Below, piece after piece: positions 34,896 to 50,572 of a stretch of DNA of 64,000 bases (positions are counted from its first letter, which is position 1; every line of letters begins with the position of its first letter). The notes beneath the pieces are model-generated. The model did no database searches. It was not told the DNA's origin and was given only the letters and a program-made list of their open reading frames with translations. This stretch comes from Circinella minor. Its lineage: Eukaryota; Mucoromycota; Mucoromycetes; Mucorales; Lichtheimiaceae. The translations under genes and the position numbers were made by a program. Location: NCBI GenBank assembly GCA_016758965.1, contig JAEPRB010000019.1, positions 62,001 to 126,000 on the forward strand, read 5' to 3'.

Positions 34896-35504
34896 TCAAA
34901 CGATGACTTGTTGAATTGCTGGACTCTTAACTTCTTCTACTATTTCTTCGTTCACATCTTGTCCTTTCACATCTTCTTCTTGTTCTTGTTCCAACAATAA
35001 GTTTTCTTCTTGTTGGTGATCTTCCTCCTCCTCTTCTTCTTCTTCTTCTTCTTCTTCAGCTAGAGCAAGCGCTAAACTTAACGCAGCATCCATATCATCA
35101 TCATCATCTCCAGCAGCAGCTAGTTCTTCTTCCAAAGTTTCCAAATCCAATTCACCATCTGCTTCACATCGAGCCAATAAATCATCAAACCATCCTTCCA
35201 AACATTTTTCAGATTCATGTTTCATTTGAACAGCCTCTTCATTTGTTTCATCTGCTGATAAACGTTCAATTTGTAACATTAATAGCTTTAGAGTTTCCAA
35301 TAAATCGGCACTAATTTCTCCAGAAGAAGGTGTTGACTTGATCTCGGCCAAAACTTGTGTTAATTCTGTCAGTAAATCATTATTATTATTATTGCTATTA
35401 CTTTGTCGTCTTGCTCGCTTGGTTTCTCTTGTTGTTGGAGGAGACAAGGAATCAGATAACGGAGGTGTCAAACTTCGTTTCTTAGATGATTCTGTAGATG
35501 TCAT
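34896..35504 (-). CDS. Acidic low-complexity protein of unknown function
   Basis: A single-exon 202-aa ORF starting at ATG 35504. No family is recognised. The N-terminus (about 1-35) is S/T/P-rich with two basic clusters (KKRSLTPP and KRARR) that fit a bipartite nuclear localisation signal. An N-run follows, then a predicted helical middle part (about 43-115) with LLTELTQVLAEI and LLETLKLLMLQIERL, ending in KCLEGWFDDLLARCEADGE. The C-terminal third is very acidic, with runs of D and E (about 13 E in a row). The middle part looks conserved and structured, while the tails look disordered. Probably a nuclear protein; histone or RNA contact through the acidic tail is only a guess. Confidence 0.65.
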   Translation of the reverse strand: MTSTESSKKRSLTPPLSDSLSPPTTRETKRARRQSNSNNNNNDLLTELTQVLAEIKSTPSSGEISADLLETLKLLMLQIERLSADETNEEAVQMKHESEKCLEGWFDDLLARCEADGELDLETLEEELAAAGDDDDDMDAALSLALALAEEEEEEEEEEEEDHQQEENLLLEQEQEEDVKGQDVNEEIVEEVKSPAIQQVIV

Positions 35505-36201
35505 GATTTATAAAAAAAAAAAAAAAAAAAAGATCGATAAAAAAAATTATGGGAGTTTTTTCCTTGGGAGAAAGGGGGGGGGATAGATCAAAAGAGAATG
35601 GTGATATATAAAACAGAAAAAAGGTATGTAATTCAAAGAAAAAAGAAAAGAAAAAAAAACTATTGCGTTATTATATGTTGCTTATACAATGACAAAACTC
35701 GTTTCTTTTTGTGCGTGTGCGTGTGTATGTGTGTGTGAAAAAGATTACTTTTAGGGTAAAGGAAAAGAAAGAGAATACAAGATATTGCACCCCCGGGTGT
35801 ATTGAAAAGCAGCTGATGGGAGATTTTAATAGCGCAATCATGCGACAGCAATTCAGGTACCCCGAGCAGGTGAGTTTAAGTTCTCTATAATATTATTATA
35901 TAAATGACTCTATTTTTATTACGAAAGTAAATAATAAATGAGGTCAATTTTTTTTTCTCTTATTCCAACATAATTTACACAATCTAATAAAATAAAAATA
36001 TTAATATATAAGACATAGATCTATCTTTGGCTAATATCATGAAAACTGTTAATATCTTTTGGAAACCTCGTGTGACGTGCAGTTTATTCATCATCAACAA
36101 TGAGGAAATGATGTTCTTGAACTTCAGCTTTAAACTTCAGCTATTGCCTTTTTTTTTTTTTTTTTTTTTTAATTTTTCATAAATTCTTTGATCAAGTCAA
36201 A
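35505..36201. other. Divergent promoter region between acidic orphan and cyclophilin gene
   Basis: About 700 bp. It holds an A run just above the acidic ORF (35511-35531), a TG-rich patch (35708-35738), a small GC-rich island (35788-35875) and a T run of 21 nt at 36150-36170. The island contains an ATG followed by nine sense codons and a GTGAGT donor-like site at 35874, but no acceptor downstream gives an open continuation. Confidence 0.55.
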
Positions 36202-37815
36202 ATGGTAATATTGCAACGGAACAAAACATAATCATTTTATGGTTATTACTAAAAAAAAAATAAGAAAATAACTAATAGAGAACTCCTATATTAAAATCCT
36301 AGTCTGTATTATTAGAAACTTCATTAGGTGATATTGTCATTGATTTATTCACAGAAGAATGTCCCAAAACAACACTTAATTTCCTTAAACTGTGCAAGAT
36401 TAAATATTACAACTTTTCACCTTTCCATAATGTTCAAAAAGATTTCATGGCACAAACTGGTGATCCTACTGGAAGAGGAGATAAGAGTGAATCCATTTAT
36501 GGCATTCTCGGCCAACATCGTTACTTTCCTGCAGAGATCAATCCAAAATTAAAGCACAAGTCGCGTGGTACAGTTTCCATGGCAGTTGCTCAAGATGCAT
36601 CCATTGAAAGTGGTGGTGTAAGTGGTAGTCAATTCTTCATTACATTGGGAGACAATTTGGATTATCTTGATGGAAAATATACTGTCTTTGGTGAAGTAGC
36701 GGAAGGAGATGAAGTATTAGATAAAATAAATGAAGCTTATTGTGATGAACAAGGTCGACCTTTTCGTGATATTCGTATACGACATACTGTTATTTTGGAT
36801 GATCCATTCCCTGATCCAGAAGGTTTACAAGTACCTGATGCTTCACCTGTACCTACAAAAGAACAACTAGAAAATATGCGAATTGGAGAAGATGAAGATA
36901 TTGAAGAACAAGGAGATCCAGAAGAAATTGAGAAACGACGTATGCAACGAGAAGCAAAAGCACAAGCATTAACTTTGGAAATGGTCGGTGATTTACCATT
37001 TGCCGAAGTTAAACCACCCGAGAATGTCTTGTTTGTATGTAAATTAAATCCAGTGACACGCGATGAGGATCTTGAATTAATTTTTTCTCGATTTGGTCGC
37101 ATTTCAAGTTGTGAAATTATTCGTGATCGTCAAACAGGGGATTCACTTTCTTATGCTTTTATTGAGTATGAAAATAAGGAAGACGCTGAAGAGGTAATAT
37201 ATATAGACTATTTTTATCTCCTTCTTCTAGGAGCTGTTACTGTTATTAAAAAACTCATCATTCTCTTTTATATAGGCTTATTTTAAAATGCAATCTGTTT
37301 TAATTGACGATCGTCGTATCCATGTGGATTTCTCTCAATCTGTATCCAAGTTACATAAGGATTGGTTATCTCAACGTTTCGGTGGTAAGGGTGAAGCTTT
37401 AGGTGGATTTGAAAAATTGGAAAAGAAAACTCGATATCGTGAAGGAGAAGGTCGAAATCGTGGTGATGATTATGATTTAGTTTTTGAACATGGTCGTGAA
37501 AAACGACGACAACAAGAACAAGAACAAGAAGGAGAAGAAAGAGAGAGTGATCAACCACGTCAACAACACCGTGACCGTGGTCATGATCGTGACCATGATC
37601 GTGGTAATAGCAGCAGGAATGACAGAAATGATAGATATCGAGATAATCGACCCGATCGTCGATCAGATGATTATAATAGTAGACATCATGATCGTTACAG
37701 TAAATCTTCTTCAGACCGATCAAGGCAATATCGTGATAGAGATGATCGAGATAGAGATAGCAGACGTCGACAGAGATCACGCTCCCCACGAGATCGACGG
37801 GATAGAAGACGGTAA
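36202..37815 (+). CDS. PPIL4: Cyclophilin-RRM protein, PPIL4/Cyp6-like peptidyl-prolyl isomerase
   Basis: The spliced model gives 477 aa from exons 36202-36204, 36303-37193 and 37276-37815. The first coding exon is just the ATG; the intron follows at once and exon 2 opens with [16 protein letters not shown], which matches the start of PPIL4-type cyclophilins. Residues about 1-160 form the cyclophilin domain ([49 protein letters not shown] core). An acidic linker leads to an RRM (about 235-315) with RNP2 NVLFVCKL and RNP1 LSYAFIEY. The C-terminus is rich in RD, DR and RS pairs (about 375-477), as in splicing-associated proteins. Probably nuclear, linked to the spliceosome. Length is close to human PPIL4 (about 490). 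Confidence 0.94.
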
Positions 37816-38010
37816 AGAAAAAATAAATTTATAAAAAATAATAAAAATAATAAAAAATAAAAGTATTATAATACATTCTATATCCTCTCTCTCTCTTTTC
37901 ATCCACCCATCCTATCAATGTGGCTCCCTTCTTTCTTCTTTCTCTCTTTTTTTTTTTTTTTTTGTTCTCATTAAACAAAAACATTTGAATTGGGCTGTTT
38001 GACAGTATAT
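37816..38010. other. Short convergent intergenic gap
   Basis: The gap carries CT-rich and T-run DNA (37882-37962) between the stop codons of the cyclophilin and the membrane protein. No gene is seen. Confidence 0.6.
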
Positions 38011-39210
38011 TTAACGATTTAATTCGACATTATGTGGATTACTATTTACACTCGTATAAGGTGGAGCCGGAACATTGGGTGTATTTGGCTCATCTGGCAT
38101 TCTTTCGGTTGGAGGATCAGAGATGGTATATAAAGGTATATTGTTATTTGGCTGTTGTTGCTGATGTAATCGAGTAAGCAAAGAAACTCGATGTGTAGCG
38201 TAAATGTTGGCAGTGATTGAATACATAATCTATATACATGTATTTAATAAAAGAATAGAACACACGAATGCTCTGTATATTTATGGTATTATATAAAGAT
38301 CAACTTACACATAGAAGGACATGAATGAAAAAACCCAATAAACTCCATATCTGTGTCATTTCTCGTCTCATTTCACAAAATGAATATATAAAATGATCGG
38401 ATTGTAACTTGCCTCCAATATGAGGACCAAAAATACGATCACCACATTCTTTTTGCAGTCGTGTCCCATTAATAAAAACATTCGTGGTATTTAGTAATTG
38501 ATCAAGAAATGCAAAAATAAAAAAACATACGCCTACTGGCCAATGACGTGAATTTGCAACTGATAGATTGTTCTATATACTATTTTATTTAGCTTATATG
38601 AAAGATATAAAGAAAAGGTAGATATGCATATGTTTCTAACTGTACGTATATAAATTCCTCATAGTAAAAGAACCAAAAAATAAAATAAAAAGATAACATT
38701 ATTTCTTACCGAAGTCACTGAAATAAGATCCACTATTAATGAAACTAATATTGCTGTACAAATCAATAAATGAAAAATGCTTTCAGAACTTGAAACATCC
38801 TCACGACCTATAAATATATAATACAAATAAACGACATGATTTATTTATTTATTTTTTGATCGGTTACTATGTATTTCTAAATTTTTTTATCAAAAGTGAA
38901 TCATAACTACATTAATGAGACGTACCATTGCCAATATCTCTTATGGATTTATATAAGCAATGGTAAGCACTGATCTATATTTAAAAGCATCAATGCCAAT
39001 TAATTCAACGTATTACGTTTTGCTTTTGGGTAAATAATAACAAATTACCTGTTGGAAAACACTTTGTAAGAATAGTAACCATTTTGTAAATGAATTGATA
39101 GACGTAAACCCATGTCTTCTTGACCGTTCGTCCTGCTGTTGTTGTTGATCATGTTGTTGTGTTGATAAACGTGATAATCGTAACCAACGTTGAAAACGCG
39201 TTTCTGGCAT
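38011..39210 (-). CDS. Four-TM membrane protein of unknown function
   Basis: The spliced model gives 263 aa from exons 39210-39049, 38974-38926, 38807-38710, 38572-38309 and 38229-38011; phase fits at each junction. No family is recognised. The N-terminus is basic (MPETRFQRWLRL) with a Q-run. Hydrophobic segments are at about residues 40-54 (FTKWLLFLQSVF), 80-100 (IFHLLICTAILVSLIVDLISV), 112-130 (WPVGVCFFIFAFLDQLL) and 173-192 (WSLLGFFIHVLLCIMYS). Between the last two lies a loop with two Cys, one Asn-Gly-Thr and a His-Gly-Gly stretch. The C-tail is P/N/Q-rich and probably cytosolic. Very likely an integral membrane protein. Tetraspanin-like proteins have similar topology but the CCG motif is missing. 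Confidence 0.7.
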
Positions 39211-39773
39211 ATCTTTTAATATAAAATAAAGAAAGGGAAAAGAGAAGAAAGAAAGACGAAAAAAAGATCCGCTTAAAATTGAAGGGAATTTGATCTCTCT
39301 CTCTCTCTCACAAATACACTCTCTATTGTGGAAAAAAAAATATAATTGTAATTCTGTCTACAAACATAATATTAAATACTTTTTTTATCAATGACTCCAG
39401 AAGAAAAAAAAAAGTAAATCGAGTGACATAATATGTATCCCCTGAGGAGGTTATTTCAGTCTATTTACTTTTAGTTATAAGGGTTCAATAATATCTTGCT
39501 CAGCAAATATATGATTGGATATGCATAATGCAAAATCGCGTGGGTTTTTCTTTCCAAAGGTGGAATTTTTTTTTTCTCGGACTTTTGCACGCAGTAGTTG
39601 CATTACAAGCTTTTCCCGCTAGATTTTTAGCGCCTAAAAGAAGAAAAACTCTTTTATTCTTTTTCTTTTACTTTTTCGCTCGGGTCACATATTTCATTTT
39701 ATTCATACTTACATATAGATATACACACATACTTTTTTTTTTATTTAAAGAAAAAAAAAAACAAAGAGAAATA
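39211..39773. other. Divergent promoter between membrane protein and universal stress protein
   Basis: About 560 bp. A CT repeat (39294-39310), A runs and a TATA-like stretch near 39717 are seen. No gene is supported; the open frame starting at 39528 is upstream, non-conserved sequence that merely runs into the true first exon. Confidence 0.6.
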
Positions 39774-41032
39774 ATGACAACTCAAGAAGAGAAATCTGAG
39801 AAATATGTTCGAGGTGTATCTTTTGATACAATGACTGATAAGGATTTGCCAAATTATTCATTTACATTACGAGGTAAAACACCCGGTCATAAACGTACAC
39901 GCCGCACTCGTACATTTATGGTTGCTACGGACCTCGCTAATTATAGTGAATATGCTCTTACGTGGGCAAGTAATGTAAGTTATTACGACCATGTCGATTC
40001 CATTGAGAGCGAAAAGAAATATATAGAGCTAATTTGATGATCCTATATAATTGACTCAAATGTATGTTTGTATTCTTTAGGAAGTTATGGACGATGGCGA
40101 TGAGATTATTGTATTACGTGTTGTAACTGTAGATATGAATGGTATGCTTTTTTCTTCTTCTTCTTTTGTTTAGTAGATGTTCAAAAAAAAAGTTATTATT
40201 ATTGAAGGGGAAATCAATATACATATACTGAAATATATATGAATATATTATATATTGCTGTTTTAGATAAAAAGTCAAATTTACAAGCACTTTTGCAACA
40301 TGAAGAAAAACAATCTCGAGAAAATGCTCATAAAGTCATGGAAAAAATTATGGCAAATAGTGGACCTGATAAAAAGGTATATATATATATATATATATTC
40401 ATATTTATTTTAATTTCAATCAAAAGTAAAACCAGTATAACTTATTGTCTTATATATGAAAACAATAGATTAGCGTTATCATCGAGTTTGTCATTGGTAA
40501 AGTTCAAGAAACTATTCAACATATGGTAAGAATAAAAATTTCATAATAAATTATGTAAACACTTTGCTTGTAGATATCTGTTGTGGATAGAAAAAGAAAA
40601 AAAATGAAATGAAAGGAGAAAGAAGATTACTTGACTGATCCGTTTTTTTTCTTGAACAAATCAATTCAGATTTCAATGTATCAACCATCCTTGTTGATTG
40701 TTGGTACAAGGGGTCTATCTGAATTCAAGGGAATGTTACTTGGAAGCGTATCCAAGTATTGTCTTCAACATTCACCAGTCCCAGTTGCTGTTGTTCGACC
40801 TGATGATAAAATTAAAAAATATAAGGGTAATAACAGTGGCAATAAGAAGACTCGATTAAGTGGATTGATGCGTCTAGGAAGTTATAATACAAGTGAATCA
40901 TCCAGTAGTGATGAAGAACAACAAACTCGTGCGGTGGATAAGAAATTGAATCGTTTATCACTTATTGAAAGATATGGTCGTCGTTCTCGATCTCCTTCGC
41001 CCGCTCCTAGTAAAGATTCCTCATCCAAATAA
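39774..41032 (+). CDS. Universal stress protein (UspA) domain protein
   Basis: The spliced model gives 263 aa from exons 39774-39974, 40081-40141, 40267-40376, 40469-40525 and 40670-41032. The Usp domain starts at about residue 46 with RTFMVATDLANYSEYALTWASN and ends at about 200. The nucleotide-binding signature G-x2-G-x9-G-S is present in LLIVGTRGLSEFKGMLLGSVSKYCLQH, followed by PVAVVRP. So the fold should bind ATP-like ligands. The N-terminal extension (about 45 residues) and the long S/R-rich tail (about 60) are low-complexity and typical of fungal Usp proteins. The function is probably stress-linked; no specific role can be given. The intron after exon 3 starts with a TA repeat (40377-40398). 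Confidence 0.9.
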
Positions 41033-42843
41033 TAATAATATTAATAAGAGTAGCAACAATAGTAACCATATACAACATCACATATAAATTTATTACATAC
41101 ACTTCCACCTTTCTCTTTCACATTTCTCTTTATCATTTTATACGTACTTCTTTCTTTTGTATATCTATTTCACTTTTTTTTTTTTTTTTTTTTTAACTTT
41201 TTGTTATAGTATTATACACATAAATGTAAACCATTCCAATTATCCCTCATTATTGTTTACTATTACTACATGTTGTAAAAAAAATAATGATTCTATATGT
41301 TTGTGTATATTCATACGTACTAAATTAAATCCAGTAATTTCTTTTTTAAATATAACAACACTCTTGTTTTGCAGGTATAGCTCAACATCTAAAATGATCA
41401 AATACATGTTTCATCGTTGTACGTATGCTTAATGCTTGAGTTACTATACCAGCAGTTAACAAAGATAATTCTAGACTTCCGATAGACATTTTTTTCCCAA
41501 GATTGTCTGTTACTGTGTACTGCATGTATATTTATGGTGATAAACGGTTTCTGATTCGGAGTCTATAGAGAGAACACATAGAAAATAACACAAGAGTGCC
41601 CGCTGCTACCCAGATATATGCAGTTCTTCAATTACAGAAATATCACTTTTACAGTGGAGTATATCGGTGTTTTGTTTGTCTCATCTTTAAAAAATCTTGT
41701 TGCAAAATAATACAGATGAAACAGACCTTTCTTTATTGATTTGCTTTATTATTGGGGGATGAAATTGAAAATCCAAGAGCAGAAGAGGTATACGATCCAT
41801 CTGAGATAATTGAATGATCCATCATCATTGTTCGGTATTTAATCATTTTATAAAGCAGAAAAGTAGATGATTGTTGGTGAACAGAGTGACTTATGATAGT
41901 AATAATTGATTATTATGATGGTTATAGATGAAAATAGATAATATAGTAAATATTTATGTACCGTAGCATGATGACAAAAACAAACAAACAAAAGTGAAAA
42001 AAAGAAAGTGATCGACAGAATAGCATACTTTGACAGCTTTCAATACTAATGATAATGATAATAATACTAACAAATGTCGTGCTACCTGAAAATAAAACTT
42101 ATTTACCTCTATGTTCAGAAAATTCAATTTTTTTTTATTTGAAAAAATTAATGCCTATCACACACCCCATTTGTTTCGCGCAAAACAAAAAAAAAAAAAA
42201 GAGGAGTAGATGATATTTTAGAAAACCTTCATCTTCTAAAATGTTCCGGACAACACACATGTAATTCAGAAATAAAAGCTGTACGAAAATTTTTTTCACA
42301 AACCAGTGAAACATCTGAAACCTTTTTTTTTTTCACAAGAACCCCGTTTTCAATAGGGGACAATAAATCTAGACCCATAAAGGAAAAGTATTTTTTTTTT
42401 CATATACAGTTTAGTGAGAAGAGGTTATTATGCAATTGTATCTAGATTAAATGATTGCATGAATCTTCTAGAAATAAACTCTGTTTTTTTTGTTACTGTT
42501 GTTACGCATTTACATTTTAATTTATAAAACATATCTTGTGTTTCTTAAAAAAAAAGTATTCAATTGCCTGGAATTCTATCTCTTTTTTTGATACTCTAGA
42601 ACTGATAAATATGAAACAGACAGTCGACTGCTGTTTCACTGAACTTAACAACGTGGGCCGGGGGAACCTGCATATTCCCGTTCCTGATATTAAAAAAAAA
42701 AAAAAAAAGACAGGCACACAGACATTGACACCGCGACAAATAGTAAACAAAATGAATATAAAAAGGAACAAATTATTTCTGCAACAAAAATCATTCATCA
42801 CACTCCCCTTTCTTCTTCTACTACTACTATCACTACTTTAATA
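41033..42843. other. Gene-free region upstream of the thaumatin-like gene
   Basis: About 1.8 kb without a supportable gene. It contains T runs (41174-41194, 42322-42332), A runs (42186-42200, 42692-42707) and the promoter of the thaumatin-like gene at its right end, with a CT/CTA-rich stretch just before the start codon (42800-42838). Confidence 0.65.
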
Positions 42844-43509
42844 ATGTTGACCATTATCAAGACTCTTTCCATCCTTGCTTTCGCTGGCGTTAGCTTGGCT
42901 GCTCCCACCAGTGGTGATGTTACCGTTACTTTAAAAAACTCTTGTAGTAGTGACTTACATGTTTACAAACTTACCAATGGTCAAGGGGGTGAAAAATCAT
43001 CTAAAGACCTTTCTGCTGGTTCTTCTGTTGATTTCCGTGTCGGTTCTGACTGGGCAGGTCGTTTCTGGGGCTGTCGTGATGGTGAAACCAATTGTGATCA
43101 ATATGGTTCTGCTGTCTCTCTTGCTGAATTCTTATTCAAGGGCTACGAAGGCAGTGACTTTTATGATATTTCATTTGTCGATGGTTTCAATTTGCCTATG
43201 AGCATTCAACCTGATAACAAATCTGGTTCTGGATACGCTTGTGGTGCCCCTACTTGCTCTACTCTTCCATCCTGTCCTAAGGAATTGCAAACTGATAAGG
43301 GTGCTTGCATGAGTGCCTGTGCTGCCTTCAAAACTGACGAATACTGCTGTACTGGTGCTTTCAATGACCCCAACAAGTGCAAGGCTAGTCAATATGCTGA
43401 CAATTTCAAGCAAGGTTGTTCTGATGCTTACAGTTATGCTTACGATGATGCTAGAAGTACTTTTGCTTGTGAAGCTACTCACAAATACATTGTCACTTTC
43501 TGTCCTTAA
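42844..43509 (+). CDS. Thaumatin-like secreted protein
   Basis: An intronless 221-aa ORF. Residues 1-20 form a signal peptide (hydrophobic core TLSILAFAGVSLA, cleavage probably after AAP or LAA), so the product is secreted. The mature part fits the thaumatin family: VTLKNSC near the start, GRFWGCRDG, AEFLFKGYEGSDFYDISFVDGFNLPM, and a Cys-rich C-terminal half ending YIVTFCP. I count 14 Cys, two fewer than the 16 of typical plant thaumatins. The acidic-cleft residues R, E, D, D and D appear to be present. Thaumatin-like proteins bind or cut beta-glucans; in fungi they are linked to the cell wall. Codon use is C-rich and even, which suggests high expression. Confidence 0.88.
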   Translation: MLTIIKTLSILAFAGVSLAAPTSGDVTVTLKNSCSSDLHVYKLTNGQGGEKSSKDLSAGSSVDFRVGSDWAGRFWGCRDGETNCDQYGSAVSLAEFLFKGYEGSDFYDISFVDGFNLPMSIQPDNKSGSGYACGAPTCSTLPSCPKELQTDKGACMSACAAFKTDEYCCTGAFNDPNKCKASQYADNFKQGCSDAYSYAYDDARSTFACEATHKYIVTFCP

Positions 43510-47584
<4,075 letters not shown>

Positions 47585-48168
47585 TCTACCATCGATATCT
47601 TCTTTCTTGACAATCGCACAAACATACACATATCACATCATTTCTCAAAAATTCACATATTATTTCTCTCCACCTCTGTTTAAAAATTCTCTCTCTCTCT
47701 CTCCCCCCTTTAAATACTATACTAGTAAATAGTTTCTTATATCATTTTTTTTCATCGATTATAAATGAATTGCAAATACAGATAAAAAAAAGTAAGAAAA
47801 AAAAAGGTGAAATGATTTTTTTTTTGCCCAGTTAAATCAATATATACAATGCAAAATGGTTTGGGATCATAAAAGGGTGTGAATATGTGTATGGGGCAAA
47901 GTAAAAGAAACAAATATAATATGGGTTAATTGACATAAGGAATGATAATATGGTTTGTGATTGAAACATGGGGGGAGGTGATATAATAGATATATATATT
48001 GTTATGTGTGTTGTTTTTGGCGTAAAAAGTTGACATCTGTAGTTGCGGTGATAATAAATTTGAAATCTGTGAATTGTATGAAGTTATATATGGTATGTTG
48101 ATATTGTGTTTGTGTGTCGTTTTTGTTGTTGTTATTTTTTTCTGAAATCCAAATAATGTAAAAGAATC
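47585..48168. other. Convergent intergenic region
   Basis: About 580 bp between the stop codons of the WD40 gene (+) and the ankyrin gene (-). CT tract at 47691-47707, then A/G- and TG-rich DNA. No gene is seen. Confidence 0.65.
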
Positions 48169-50572
48169 TTATTTTCTAGACCAAGCACCGACAAGCCTTG
48201 TAAGAAATCCAGGTCGGCTTGGAGTACTATACTGATCTGCTGGACTACTTGGTCTTTCTTGATAATCGACACTGCGTCGTGATAATCCTTCAACACTCTT
48301 CTTTGCTAATTGTTGTAAACTATCTAAGCTGGGTCGTAAATCCAAACTTTTTCGTGGGACATCTAATGACCCACGACCATAATGATAAGTAGCGACATCC
48401 ATTGATTTTCGTCCACCAAAAGCACTCCACCAAGCTTTTTTCATTTCTCTTTCTTGGAAATCACGTAATGCTTCAGCTTCTGGATCATCATCTAATATAA
48501 CGGAAGGACGTGGTGTAGGTTCATTACTTTCACTTTCCATTCCTCCTCCTATTGTGTCCATTTGGTGTACACCTGCTGGTGGTGTGTTGGCTGCCATCGC
48601 GTTCATAAGTGCTGTTGTTCGTAAATGTCCACCATCGGAGCTGCATCTTTTTAATGAACCTGGTCGATTATTACCGTTATTGTTATTACTATTCCCATCC
48701 ATTGTAGGCCGAACATCCAATGATCGTCTTCCAATGATTTCATCGTTATTCGTATTAAAAGCTCTTCGTTCAAGTGATAATAGATAGTTTGCTTCATCAT
48801 AACGATTCACCACTCCATATCCGTACCAATCTGGCTGTTGTTGTTGTTGCTGTCCTGAAGGTTGTGGAGATGATGATAGACTTTCTGCAATAGCCCACGG
48901 ATTACTACTACTGCTGCTGGTATTGATGTTATTGCTATTTTCTAATACTGAATAATCATCCGGTGTTGGAACTGTTGCAGACTCATCGGATGATTTTGAA
49001 GACGCAAGTTCCGGTGTTTTATTTCGTGTAGAATGACGACGATGAATATCAATAGATTGAGGAGAAGGAGGAGTAATGATAGCTGTAAGCTCTTCTTGTG
49101 TCGGACGTGGGATATTAAGGCTCCGTCTTGGTGCACGAGGATCGGTTGGTGTTGTTGGTGTTGGTATGGTTGTGTTATTGGTGTTGGTGGTGGTAGCTGT
49201 GCTACTATGAGTAGATGTTAATGGTGGTTTTTTGGAAGGCAGTGTTGAAATTGGGGGGACATGTAAGGGTGCCTTTCCTTCAAAAACTGATGGAAGACTT
49301 GGTCGTCGAAATCGTTCCGCTTTTTCACTTTGTGTCATGGTTGTAACATCCATTGATTTCCGACCCATAATACTACTTTCATCAGAAGAACTTGCTCCAC
49401 TTATGCTATTTGCTGTTGTACTATTGCTATAACGACTACTATTCCCACTGCTACCATGGTTACCAAATTCATAGACCGGGTATCGCAATGTTGCCTTTCG
49501 TTGCATAGCACCAAATGTTTCTAAGAGTCGAACAATTTCTACGTGATGTTTAGCTGCTGCAATATCTAATGGACTGGATCCATACTTGTCCTTGACGTGA
49601 ACTAATGCACCATTGCGTAGTAACAGATCCACTGTCTTTACACATCCATTCGCACATGCCACATGTAATGCCGTTGATCCGATGGCACCAGCAACTGCTT
49701 GAGATTTATCTGCGCTATGTTTTTTAGACCACCTATTGATTATAGATACACATACATTTATATACATATAGGAAGTGTAAATAAGTGGACAAATACAATT
49801 TCACATGTCCTCATTCTTTCTCCTGCTATTATTCCTCTTATACATGTATATTTTTAAGCTTTTTTGTTTTTTTTACACAATAATTCATTTCTCCTTTCTC
49901 CCTTCAATTCCCATTTCAATTACCGTTGGGCATTGACTTCAGCACCTCGGTCAATAAGGTATTGAACCACTGCGATGTTATTATCACTGATGCATGCTAG
50001 TTGCAGCGGCATAAATCCATTTACAACGGCGTCAATAGGTGCACCATGATCCAAAGCAAACTTGACTAGACCTATAAAAATAATAATAATGATGATAATA
50101 ATCCAAAAAAAAAAATTGTATCATTTACACACACACCCCAAAAAAAATTAAAAAATGAAAAATAAAGTCAATAAAGAAAATATGATGTTATTATTTTTTA
50201 TTTTAATGTGTTGTATATGTTTCTATTACCCATCCGCTCCCTCACAATTCCCCCCAACCAGTCAGACATATTTCTCCTTCCCCTTGATATCAGAAACCCT
50301 TTTTTTTTTGTTTGCTCCTTTTCTCTTCATATCACACATATACACGTAAATAACAAAGCCCCCTTTAGCTTCCTTTCCCTTCCCTCCCCCTCATTTTTTC
50401 TTATAATCCCCTCCTTTCTTCTTCTTCTTCTTCCGCGCGCCCTTTCAATAAAAACTATATTTTTTTTTGTTCTCTGACATTTACCAACATTCCCAGTTGT
50501 AGCAGCCCAATGAAGACCAAGAAGATAATCTTTTGATTTATCCTTTTTCTGGTCGTGCATCTTGTTGCTCAT
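48169..50572 (-). CDS. Ankyrin-repeat protein with long disordered tail and repeated R-x-S-[LM]-D-V motifs
   Basis: The spliced model gives 599 aa from exons 50572-50485, 50071-49924 and 49732-48169. Residues about 15-155 form ankyrin repeats: LGLHWAATTGNVG, GAPIDAVVNGFMPLQLACISDNNIAVVQYLIDRGAEVNAQ, GSTALHVACANGCVKTVDLLLRNGALVHVKDKYG and SPLDIAAAKHHVEIVRLLETFGA. The remaining about 440 residues are S/T/P/N-rich and probably disordered. In them a short basic motif recurs (GRKSMDV, GRRSLDV, GRKSMDV, GRGSLDV, PRKSLDL, RRSVDY). The N-terminal repeats resemble those of fungal adaptor proteins; no DHHC or other catalytic domain is present. The role is probably a scaffold or adaptor whose motif copies could be phosphorylation sites. 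Confidence 0.82.

Noticed and set aside
39528..39773. Longer N-terminus for the universal stress protein starting at 39528
   Set aside because: The extension is T-rich 5' leader sequence; the ATG at 39774 follows an A-rich leader typical of fungal starts and gives a normal N-terminus.
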